DNA from: Propionibacterium sp.
Lineage (GTDB): Bacteria; Actinomycetota; Actinomycetes; Propionibacteriales; Propionibacteriaceae
Direction of reading: 5' to 3'
Assembly (NCBI GenBank): GCA_022837595.1
Contig: JALHFX010000047.1
Span: forward strand, 1 to 41,897
Length of the DNA stretch: 41,897 bases
Within the stretch, counting starts at the first letter, position 1; each line of letters starts with the position of its first letter. The position numbers and the translations under genes are program-made. A model generated the notes under the pieces. The model searched no databases, was not told the DNA's origin, and saw nothing but the letters and a program-made list of their open reading frames with translations. This document shows positions 25,660 to 34,357 of the stretch, one piece after another.

Positions 25660-28600
25660 TCACCCCCTCGCTGCCATGGATTCGGGGACGAGGAAGATGA
25701 CGGCGGCTGGGAACGTCCGTGCGACCGGATCGGCATACTGCCGCATGATCGCGGCTTCTTCCGCGCGCCGCTCCTCTGGAATGCGAGCGAGACGAGCTTC
25801 AAGCGCCGCAATATCCTTGGTTACCTGATTCATCTCCTGCGGAGAGAGCCCGGGCAGGTACAGCTCGCTGCCTTCCTCGTCCGGCCTGAGTTCCTTTGTG
25901 ATCGTTCGTTCAAGCTCGCTGAGAACCGCATCAAGGTCTGCAACGTCGTGGGTCATGCGGTCGGTCAGGGTCCTGTCCAAGCTGTCGAGGCGCTCCTTCG
26001 ACCTGGCCTCGACAGCCGCCATGATTGCCCACTCATTGTTCTCGAAGCGTCGTTTGAGCACGGAGAAGAGTCCATCGCTCGGTGCGATCGGTGTGGCGGC
26101 TTCAAGGAGTTCCTCACGCCTTCCCACCTGATGGATGCGGGAGAAGCGATCGTGGCCAAGTTCCCCACCGGAGAGGGTCAGTTCTTCGTGGAGCCTGCGG
26201 TGGTCACCCCCAGTGACGACCAGTCGAGACCAGAGCAGCACTACTGGTTGACTCATCAGGCTGTCAGGCGCCGAGCGAACGGTCACGCGGTGAAGCTTCT
26301 TGGTGTCTTCCACCTTCCAAATCTCTTCACGCAGGAGCCGAAGACACATCTGAACCAGCCGGTGTCCGAGGTGCGCCAGCACTACGTCGTCATCGCCCTT
26401 CGCTACGGCGTGGTCGAAAGTGATGGGGCGTCGTTCTCTGGTGTGCGGGTGCTCAAGCCCGTGGGTCGCCTTACCCCAGGAACCGGCGAGTTCTGGGACG
26501 GTGAAGATGGTCGCACCAGAGCCACTCGACGGGTGCCTGGGGATCAGCGGCGGCTTTTCCGCAAGGTCAAGGGCAACCTCGACAGCTCGGGCGATGTTGG
26601 CGGGAGACATATGGAACTCGTCCTGCGCTTGCAGGAGCGTGTTGTGCAGTCGCTGAATCCGCTCGCGCAGTTGCCGTTCCGCGCTGACGAATCGGCGAGC
26701 GCGAGCGGCGTGGGCTTCTGCGGAGCTCGTGTCGAATCCGGTGCGTCGTCCGAGCATGATCTCTTCGATCTGGCGGGCGATGACGGGGCCGACGCTGCCG
26801 AGGTCTTCGCGGATGGTTTCGACCTTGCTGGCGGCTCGCATCAGGTACTCGTGGTCGCCGACGATCTCGCCCGGCGTCAATGCCCTGCCGTCGTGTGTGC
26901 GACCGACAGGGTGCCAGATGAACACAGCCTCGTGCTTCTGGCCGTGCCGGTCGATGCGGCCGTTGCGCTGTTCCATGACGTTGGGATTCCAGGGAACCTC
27001 GACGTGGATGAGGTAGTTGCAGTAGTTCTGGAGGTCGATCCCTTCAGATGCAGCGTCGGTGGCCAGCAGGATGCGGACGGGTGACACTGCCGGGTCGGCT
27101 TGGAATGCTGCCTTGACGATTTCGCGTTCGTCGGGCGCAACGTCGCCGTGGAGGAAGGCGAGCCGGTCGCCGCCGTAACCGTGACTCGCCAGAATCTGTT
27201 GGAGCCAGGTGTGCGTCGCTCGGTACTCCGTGAACAGGATGACGCGCTTGTCGTTCCACTGGCCATCGTCGTTCTTGAGGTGTGATGCGATAGTCGAGGA
27301 TGGCCGTGGCCTTGGAGTCGGCCTTGTTGCGTGACTTCTCGGCCCATGCGGTAAGACGATCCAGCATGTCCCGCTGTTCCGGGGAGAGCGGTGCCGCAAG
27401 TTCGGTCGCCAACTCCACCGCCTCTTGTTGCGCATCTTCCAAGGCTGAGTCGTCGGCTTGGTCTTCCTCAGTTCGCAAAATGGCCTTGCGCAGAACCCGG
27501 TCGTCCATCGGGCTGCTCTTCGAGGATCGCGGGCCTCGGCTCAAGGTCTCTCGGTGGCGGGCGAGAGTTGTCGCGAAGGCCAACGGCGAGGAGAAGAGGC
27601 GCTTCTTGAGGAGTTTGTGGGCGAAGTCAGTACCGTAGGCGTACTTGCTCCCGCTGACGCTCTTCGAGCGGTCGAGAATGAAACGTTGGAGCAGGGCGTG
27701 GGCTTCTCGCTCCTCTTCGGTATACGCGATGGCGAGAGGAACGAGCTTCCGCGCAGGGAACACCGGGTTGCCGTCGGCGTCGGTGATGTCGCTCTTGAGG
27801 CGACGCACCATGACCCGGTGCAGCTGCTGCTCGTCGGGCAGGACTGAGCGCGCGAAGCGTTGGTCATCGAGCAGTTCGAGAAGCGACGTGAACGACGCTT
27901 GATAGCCGTTGTGTGGCGTCGCAGTCAGGAAGAGCCGATGAGTGAAGTGCGGGGCGAGTGTCCGGATCAATCTGGTCCGCTGGCTTTCCAGCGCGTACTG
28001 AGTTGCAGCGGCGGGTGCAACGTTGTGCGCCTCGTCCACGATCAAGATGTCGAACTTGCGCGGGTAGAACGCCTGCGGAGGTAGGACATCTTTGAGGAGT
28101 CGTAGGCCTTCGCCGCTCTTTGCCCAGTCCATCGACGTGATGAGACGAGGGAACGACGTCCAGGGGTTCGCTTGGATGCCTCTGCTTCGGCGTAGTTGCT
28201 TCACGTAGTCGGTGTCAACGATTCGGAACTCCAGCCCGAACTTCTCCTGCATCTCGGTCTGCCACTTGGCTTGGAGACTCGCAGGGCAGACGACAAGTAC
28301 CGTCCGCGCTCGATGCCGGACGAGGAGTTCCTGCACGACCAGACCGGCTTCGATGGTCTTGCCCAGGCCCACGTCGTCAGCGATGAGGAGGTTCACCCTG
28401 GCCATGTCGATCGCCCGCACCAAGGCGTCGAGCTGGTAGTCCTCGATTGAGATGCCGCTTCGGAACGGTGCCTGGAGGAAGGAGCGGTTGGCGTTTGTTG
28501 CGGCGCCCCAACGCACGGCGTCGAGAAAAGCCTCCAGCCGATCGTTGGAGTCCCAACCTGTGATCGTAGGAAGCCCGGCCTTGTCCAGCACCCGCGCGCC

Positions 28601-28816
28601 CGGTTCCAGTTCCCAGATCACCTGAAGCTCTTCGCCCAGAGCATCCTCGTCGAGCGAGGCAAGAGTGACGAGATGCTGCGGCTGCCCGCCTGGTAGCGAG
28701 CTGCCGCTTGGCGCCTCGGCAACAACCCACTGCCGGCGTCGCACTTCAACGAGTTGGCCAGGCTCGGGGACTGTCTGGTTCGGGATAGGCGTCGTGAAGG
28801 CGCTCGTCATCGTCAC
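25660..28816 (-). pseudogene. drmD: DISARM SNF2 helicase DrmD, split by an apparent frameshift
   Basis: Two overlapping frames together encode a SNF2/HepA helicase of about 1051 residues. The first (from GTG at 28816) carries GLGKT with K153, DEAHN at 261 and TATPHNG. It reads through NKADSKATAILDY at about 27290 and then turns into nonsense, stopping near 27044. The second frame takes over at IASHLKNDDGQWNDKRVILF, followed by the C-terminal helicase motifs (GIDLQ, QRNGRIDRHGQ) and stops at 25660. The total span is 3n+1, so one extra base (or two missing) near 27285-27300 explains it. There is no homopolymer. Sequencing error, inactivation or a recoding site are all possible. drmD precedes drmMI in class 1 DISARM. 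Confidence 0.85.
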
Positions 28817-29907
28817 GCGAGCTGCCCTTCAGCACGAAGGCTGAGCAGCGTCTCGCGATGATCCTTGACGTGTGCCTTGATGCTCTTCCCGATCAGTTCG
28901 CCTAGAGCGACTGGTACAGCGTTGCCGATGAGTCTGCCGATGGTCTTCATGTGGACTGGAGCATCCGGCGCGACGAACTGATAGCTCGGTGGGAAGCTCT
29001 GAAGAATCGCACCTTCGCGTAACGAGATCGCGCGGTCTTGGCTCGGATGACCAAAGCGCCCGTTGCCGAATCCGTAGAACTGCGTCGTCATGGTCGGGGC
29101 AGCATCGTCCCACGTCATACGGCCATAGACGCCGGGGTACGTCTTCCCGGACTCCTTCTTGTGGCACTCCGCAACCAACTCCTCGGGCCAGTCACGCCAC
29201 GTCCCTCCGGGTTTGGATGCCTTGACTCGACGCAGGTTCAGCGAGGAGAGCCCCGAACACTGATGCAGCCGGTCCTTCGGGTCGGCTGTCCCTGCTGCGA
29301 GCGCCGGAACCTTGCCTTCCCCGATCACGTCGCGAACACTTCTCGGCTTTGCCTTGAACTGCTCGGGGGTGAGGAGGCTGATGGGGCCAATGCGTGACGC
29401 CAGCAACACAAGGCGATTCCGGTGCTGGGGTACGCCGTAGTCCTGGCAGTTGACGACCTGCTTGGAAACCTTATAGCCGCTCTCCTCAAGCGATGCAACG
29501 AACTCATCGAAGACGGCGTGATCCAGCAGACCAGGCACGTTTTCCATCGTGACGAGCTCAGGGAGCATCTCCTTGGCGAGGCGTGAGAAGTGCCTCAGCA
29601 GCCACCAGCGGTCATCTTCGGTTGACGCCTTCTGGTTGTACGAAGAGAAGGTCTGACACGGCGCGCAGCCGGCCAGAAGCCGGACGCTCCCGGGGAGGAA
29701 GAACGAAGTAAGGTCTCCAGGCTCAAGGTCGCCGACTGACTTCAGAAGGAACTTCGCCTTGTTATTGGCCGTGTAGGGGTACTCGCACGCCGGATCGACA
29801 TCCACGCCGACCCTGACGTTGACTCCCGCCTTGGCGAGACCGTGAGTCAGCCCGCCCGCTCCGCTGAACAGGTCGACCGCGCTGATGCTAAGACGTTGTG
29901 AGGTCAT
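28813..29907 (-). CDS. drmMII: C5-cytosine DNA methyltransferase, DrmMII-like
   Basis: A 364-residue m5C methyltransferase with motifs in order: DLFSGAGG (12-19), PC in CAPCQTFS with catalytic C84, ENVP (122-125), QHRNRLV, a target-recognition region, TMTTQFYGFGNGR and the final GNAVP. It starts with ATG overlapping the HTH gene by 4 bp and ends with a TGA that overlaps the drmD GTG, so it is an integral part of the DISARM operon. A cytosine methylase is described as the modification enzyme of class 2 DISARM; here it sits in a class 1 gene order that also has drmMI. The symbol is assigned by analogy. Confidence 0.88.
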   Translation of the reverse strand: MTSQRLSISAVDLFSGAGGLTHGLAKAGVNVRVGVDVDPACEYPYTANNKAKFLLKSVGDLEPGDLTSFFLPGSVRLLAGCAPCQTFSSYNQKASTEDDRWWLLRHFSRLAKEMLPELVTMENVPGLLDHAVFDEFVASLEESGYKVSKQVVNCQDYGVPQHRNRLVLLASRIGPISLLTPEQFKAKPRSVRDVIGEGKVPALAAGTADPKDRLHQCSGLSSLNLRRVKASKPGGTWRDWPEELVAECHKKESGKTYPGVYGRMTWDDAAPTMTTQFYGFGNGRFGHPSQDRAISLREGAILQSFPPSYQFVAPDAPVHMKTIGRLIGNAVPVALGELIGKSIKAHVKDHRETLLSLRAEGQLA

Positions 29908-30134
29908 CCGTCCCTGCCCTCGGTGTCGGTGTCCCTCTCGCGCGCCTCGTTGGCGGCAGCGCCACCGGCTTCGACCCAGGCGTCCACCTGCTCACGCTTG
30001 AACTTCCACTTCCGACCCATCTTGTGCGCGGGCATCTCGGAACAATCGATCCAGCGGTACACAGTGTCGCTACTGACGCCGAGGTGCTGACAAATCTCGT
30101 CGACAGAGAGCCAACGGTCCTGCAGCTCAGCCAT
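29904..30134 (-). CDS. Excisionase-family HTH protein, first gene of the DISARM operon
   Basis: A 76-residue winged HTH protein of the HTH_17/excisionase type: WLSVDEICQHLGVSSDTVYRWI, then a wing (KMGRKWKFKREQVDAWV). Such proteins bind DNA as regulators, and this one is the promoter-proximal gene of the DISARM operon with a 4-bp overlap to the cytosine methylase. It probably controls expression, or helps a partner read a DNA site. The ribosome site GAGGAGG is five bases before the ATG. The acidic tail (RERDTDTEGRDG) is unusual. Confidence 0.85.
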   Translation of the reverse strand: MAELQDRWLSVDEICQHLGVSSDTVYRWIDCSEMPAHKMGRKWKFKREQVDAWVEAGGAAANEARERDTDTEGRDG

Positions 30135-30315
30135 CAGTCCTCCTCAGCGCCGGAGCATCCTTGGTTCCAGGCAGCCTGAGTCGTTCCGACTGTTCCGGGT
30201 CTTCGCCAAGTCTAGAGCCCAACTGCCGATGTCGCCTGATTTGAGCCGCAGGCGTGTGCATGGAGCCGCTCCGCCGCCCGTTGTGCGCTCGTCCACGACC
30301 GCCAGGCGTGGCCTC
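30135..30315. promoter_or_regulatory. Promoter region of the DISARM operon
   Basis: This 181-bp gap between the second cytosine methylase (ending 30316) and the HTH gene must carry the start of the 15-kb DISARM transcript. On the minus strand TAGACT (around 30210) is a reasonable -10, but I could not find a matching -35 at normal distance. No inverted repeats stand out. Confidence 0.35.
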
Positions 30316-31450
30316 TCAGGCACTGTTCGCGGCCAACATTCGTAGCGCCGAGACAGCTTGGAGCGGGAGTACGCCGTTGCCGAGGGCGGTGATCTGCTGG
30401 TTCTGCGTCAGGTCGTCGGTGCCGGTGACCCAGCCTGCGGGCAAGCCCATGAGCCATTCGACGAACGCGGGTGCCGGGCGGGGGCCGTCGGCGTCGTTCA
30501 GGAGGGCTGGCGCGGGCGCGGGGCATCCGGTGATGTGTTCCCAGCGGGCGATGGCCGTCGGCGTAGCGTCCCCAGCGCTGAACAGTCCGTCGATCAGGGA
30601 CCACAGCGTTTCCGATTCGGCTCTCCTGCTCGGTGAGCCAGCTGGCCCGTGGAGGGCGAAGTCGATGATCTGGTGGGACAGCGCGATCGTCCCTCGCCTG
30701 GCTCGCACCTGGTCGAGGGTTTCCCCGCCTCGTGAGGAGTCCGTCGCCAGTGGGATGCGGAACAGTGCGCCGGGCGAGGGCGAAGATGCGGAAGCGTTGG
30801 TGAGGAGCGCCGACAAGGGAAGCCGGTAGGCCGATCCATCGCGCATCCAGCCGCAGGTCGGCCAGATCGCCGAGAACGGCGCCGAGAGCCCGTAGAGGTC
30901 GAGCTGCGTTGTCTCCCAGATGCCACGGGTCGCGTTCCATGCTGCGAAGGGCTGCGCCGTCGGGGGTTGCATCGTCCGGGTTGCGCCGGTCATGGTCGTC
31001 TCCTTCTGCGGGTGGCCGTATCGCGGGCGAGGACAGCAGCCCGCGGACGTTCTCGATGACGACCCATTCGGGCCGGAGCGCGTCGATGGCGGCGGCCATG
31101 TGTGCCCAGAGCCCCGAGCGTGTGCCGGGCGCGAGGCCAGCGCGCTTGCCGACCGTGGACACGTCTTGGCACGGGAACCCGCCGATGAGGATGTCCACGG
31201 GCTCGACCCGACTCCAGCCGATGGCCGTGATGTCACCGAGGTTCGGTGCATCTGGCCAGTGGCGGGAGAAGACGCGGGCGACGGGCTCGTTGAGTTCGGA
31301 GAACCACCCGGTCGTGGCGTTGAAGACGTGCTCGACGGCGAGGTCGAGGCCGCCGTAGCCGCTGAAGAGCGATCCGATCCTGAGTTCTGAGTCGCCGCTA
31401 GTGTCGAGGTCGTGCATGAAGTCTGCTCCGGTGACGGTCGTCCCCGGCAT
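30316..31450 (-). pseudogene. Second C5-cytosine DNA methyltransferase, apparent frameshift
   Basis: The first frame (ATG at 31450, GGTGAGG five bases upstream) gives LFSGYGGLD (28-36), GFPCQDVS with C94, IENVRGLL (132-139) and the QRFRIFAL motif. It then loses sense at about 30790-30735. The next frame continues with TDSSRGGETLDQVRARR and ends with the conserved LGNGVLPLQAVSAL, stopping at 30316. The joined protein is about 377 residues, the usual size. The span is 3n+1, so a single-base insertion or two-base deletion suffices. It is not related closely to the DISARM cytosine methylase and is divergent from the relaxase gene, a common position for element-encoded self-protection methylases. 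GTG at 31486 and ATG at 31417 are other possible starts. Confidence 0.75.
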
Positions 31451-31688
31451 CCGTACCTCACCGAGAACTGATGCCGAGCTGGTCACCTGTCAGGTGCACG
31501 ACCCCGCCACGCTCGCCGCTCGAACCGAGCCACCCGAGCAGTCCCGTCCGACGCCTCCACCTCCGGCCTTCGCTCCGACCGCCATCCGAGGTCACACGCC
31601 TCTTGCAGGTCGAGGTTGAGCCGGGCATCACCGCTTCAGAAGTCACCGGCTGTGGGTGCCTACCTGCCTGGCAGGAGCGGAGGTGAGC
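31451..31688. other. Divergent region before traA, candidate oriT
   Basis: Gap between the cytosine methylase and the relaxase, the usual place for the transfer origin of MobF elements. It holds CACCTGTCAGGTG (31484-31496, 6-bp arms) and CCTGCCTGGCAGG (31663-31675, 6-bp arms, just before the ribosome site GGAGG of the relaxase). I cannot point to a nick site. The middle 160 bp is C-rich on the plus strand with no gene. Confidence 0.35.
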
Positions 31689-34301
31689 ATGACGGTTTCG
31701 ATGCGCGTGATGTCGGCGGGTGATGGCTGCAAGTACCTGCTCAAGACGGTCGCGGCAGCCGATGGCAACAGGCCACTTTCAACGCCGCTGACTCGCTACT
31801 ACATGGAGGAAGGCACCCCGCCCGGCCGCTGGCTCGGCACGGGCGTAGCGGCCCTCGGGGAGGGCGAGATTCAGGTCGGCGACCGAGTATCAGAAGACCA
31901 ACTCCAGCTCCTGATGGGCACGGGATGTGATCCGATCACTGGCGACAAGCTCGGACTGGGCTTCCCGGCCTACAAGAGCCAGGAAGAGCGGATCGAGGCG
32001 CGGATCGCCGCTCTTGACCCGGCGCTGACACCTGGGGCCAAGGGCGAGGCGGTCGCGCAGATCGTTGCCGAGGAGGCCGCCCGGAGCACACGGCGTGCGG
32101 TGGCGGGTTTCGACTTCACCTTCTCCATCCCGAAGTCCGCGAGCGTGTTGTGGGCCGTTGCCGATGCCGGAGTGCAGGCACTGATCGGCGAGGCGCATCA
32201 TCGAGCGGTTGCGGAGGTGGTTGCGTTCATGGAGCGCGAGGTTGCAGCCACCCGCACGGGCGCAACCGCCAGCGACGGCGCGGTTGCGCAGGTCGATGTC
32301 ACCGGGCTCATCGCGACCGCGTTCGATCACTTCGACTCTCGCGCCGGCGACCCTCACCTCCACACGCACGTGGTCATCAGCAACAAGGCCAAGACCGTCC
32401 TCGACGGCAAGTGGCGCTCGCTTGACGGCAGACCGATGCACGCCGCCGTCGTTGCCCTCTCCGAGCTACACGAAGCGGTGTTCGCCGACCACATGACGCG
32501 CACCTTCGGCGTCTCGTGGGAGGCCCGAGAGATGGGCCGAGACCACAACCCCGCGTGGGCCATTGCCGGAGTGCCGGAGGAACTGATCGCCGAGTTCTCG
32601 ACCCGCGCCCGCCACATCGACGCCGAGACCGACCGCCTCATCGCCGAGTACGTCGCAGCGCACGGACGTCGCCCGGCACCGGCAGCCATCATGAAACTGC
32701 GAGCCCAGGCGACATTGGCCACGCGGCCTGAGAAGCAGGTCCAATCCTTGGCTGATCTCACTGCGGAGTGGCGGACCCGCGCGACGAAGACGCTGGGGCG
32801 GGACGCGACGACGTGGGCACGCGAAGTCACCGACAACAACAAGGCGCTGCTCCTGCGGGCTGACGACGTGCCCCTCGACGTGATCGGCGAGCTGGGACGC
32901 TCGGTCGTCGAGGTGGTCGGTGAGAAGCGCTCGACCTGGCGACGGTGGAATCTCATGGCCGAGGCATCCCGGCAGACAATGGGCTGGCGGTTCGCCACCA
33001 TGCAGGACCGAGAAGCCATCGTCGCGATGGTCGCCGACGCCGCCGAACTCGTCTCGCTCCGCCTGACGCCGCCCGAACTCGCCGCCTCGCCAGTTGTGTT
33101 CCGTCGACCCGACGGCACCTCGGTGTTCCGTCCGAAGAGCGCCACCGTGTTCACCTCCGAGTCCCAGCTCGCTGCCGAAGACAGACTCCTCGAACGAGCC
33201 GCGAACATGGCCGGTCCGACGGTGCCGCTCGCTACGGTCGAGAAGATCACGCGCAGCCCCGACGCGGGCGGCCGGATGCTCGGCGACGACCAAGCCGACG
33301 CCCTGACCCGCATTGCGGTGTCGGGGCGGATGCTCGACGTGCTGGTCGGCCCTGCCGGGGCGGGCAAGACAACAGCCATGAAGGCGCTCCGCCGCGCATG
33401 GGAAGCCGAGCACGGCACCGGGTCCGTCGTCGGGCTCGCGCCGTCAGCGGTCGCCGCCCAGGTTCTCGCCGACGATCTCGGGATCGCGACGGAGAACACG
33501 GCGAAGTGGTGGCAGAACCACCTCGTCCACGGCACCACCTTCGAGGCGGGCGAGCTCGTCATCATCGACGAAGCGTCCCTGGCCGGCACCATGTCACTGG
33601 ACCGCATCACCCACCTCGTCCAGGACGCGGGCGCGAAGGTCCTGCTGGTCGGCGACTACGCGCAACTGCAATCCGTGGACGCCGGCGGAGCATTCGCGAT
33701 GATCGCCCGAGACCGAGCCGACACCCCCGAACTGGTCGACGTTCACCGCTTCACCCACGCCTGGGAGAAGACCGCCTCACTCGAGCTACGCCACGGACGC
33801 ACCCCGGCCATCGACACCTACCTCGCCCATCAGCGCGTCCACGACGGCGACGCCGAGGCCATGACCGATGCCGCGTACAACGCTTGGCGCTCCGACCGCG
33901 ACGCCGGACTCCTCTCGGTGCTGATCGCCGAGACCCATCAAGACGTGACCACGCTGAACCGTCGCGCCCGCGCCGACCTGATCCTCAACAAGACGCTGAA
34001 CCCCGACCGCGAAGTCGAGCTGCGCGACGGCACCGCCGCCGGCGTCGGCGACACCGTCATCACGCGACTCAACAACCGGAACCTGCGCACCCTGGCAGGG
34101 CGGGACTGGGTGCGCAACGGCGACATCTGGACCATCACCGCCGTCGGCGACGACGGGACCATCACCATCGCACGCGACTACGGGACCGGCATTGCCGTCC
34201 GCGATGACGGAACCATCAGGGCTCGCAGGCGGGGGCGCAGGTTCGGCGGCAGCATCGTCCTCCCAGCCTCGTACGTGGCGGAGCATGTCGATCTCGGCTA
34301 G
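31689..34301 (+). CDS. traA: MobF/TraA relaxase-helicase, C-terminally truncated
   Basis: An 870-residue protein. The N-terminal relaxase has Y16 in GCKYLL and a further pair YY about 30 residues later, and the metal site HLHTH at 223-227. The helicase domain has GPAGAGKT (554-561) and DEAS (627-630). It ends at LPASYVAEHVDLG, where relatives continue with a YA-x-TAHRAQG motif (SF1 motif V) and about 200 more residues. Here TAG follows directly, and a serine recombinase gene starts 57 bp later. I infer that integration cut the gene; the protein lacks the last helicase motifs and should not support transfer. ATG at 31689 has GGAGG upstream; the longer frame to 31656 is rejected. Confidence 0.88.
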   Translation: MTVSMRVMSAGDGCKYLLKTVAAADGNRPLSTPLTRYYMEEGTPPGRWLGTGVAALGEGEIQVGDRVSEDQLQLLMGTGCDPITGDKLGLGFPAYKSQEERIEARIAALDPALTPGAKGEAVAQIVAEEAARSTRRAVAGFDFTFSIPKSASVLWAVADAGVQALIGEAHHRAVAEVVAFMEREVAATRTGATASDGAVAQVDVTGLIATAFDHFDSRAGDPHLHTHVVISNKAKTVLDGKWRSLDGRPMHAAVVALSELHEAVFADHMTRTFGVSWEAREMGRDHNPAWAIAGVPEELIAEFSTRARHIDAETDRLIAEYVAAHGRRPAPAAIMKLRAQATLATRPEKQVQSLADLTAEWRTRATKTLGRDATTWAREVTDNNKALLLRADDVPLDVIGELGRSVVEVVGEKRSTWRRWNLMAEASRQTMGWRFATMQDREAIVAMVADAAELVSLRLTPPELAASPVVFRRPDGTSVFRPKSATVFTSESQLAAEDRLLERAANMAGPTVPLATVEKITRSPDAGGRMLGDDQADALTRIAVSGRMLDVLVGPAGAGKTTAMKALRRAWEAEHGTGSVVGLAPSAVAAQVLADDLGIATENTAKWWQNHLVHGTTFEAGELVIIDEASLAGTMSLDRITHLVQDAGAKVLLVGDYAQLQSVDAGGAFAMIARDRADTPELVDVHRFTHAWEKTASLELRHGRTPAIDTYLAHQRVHDGDAEAMTDAAYNAWRSDRDAGLLSVLIAETHQDVTTLNRRARADLILNKTLNPDREVELRDGTAAGVGDTVITRLNNRNLRTLAGRDWVRNGDIWTITAVGDDGTITIARDYGTGIAVRDDGTIRARRRGRRFGGSIVLPASYVAEHVDLG

Positions 34302-34306
34302 CCGAG
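34293..34306. other. Palindrome at the traA break, putative attachment site
   Basis: CTCGGCTAGCCGAG is a perfect 14-bp palindrome spanning the traA stop codon, and the serine recombinase starts 51 bp further on. Another imperfect inverted repeat (CACCT...AGGTG with ACTC/GAGT inside, 34319-34347) follows at once. Together they have the size and place expected for a serine integrase attachment site (attL or attR). The exact crossover point is not determinable here because the other junction is outside the window. Confidence 0.5.
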
Positions 34307-34357
34307 GTTCTGTAAACGCACCTACCACTCACACGAGTAGGAAGGTGGGTCCGAAAG

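Noticed and set aside
25591..27084. 497-codon plus-strand frame opposite drmD
   Set aside because: Opposite strand encodes SNF2 helicase motifs; the plus frame has none.
27285..27300. Programmed ribosomal frameshift in drmD
   Set aside because: No slippery heptamer or following pseudoknot is evident, so mutation or sequencing error is simpler; kept only as a minor possibility.
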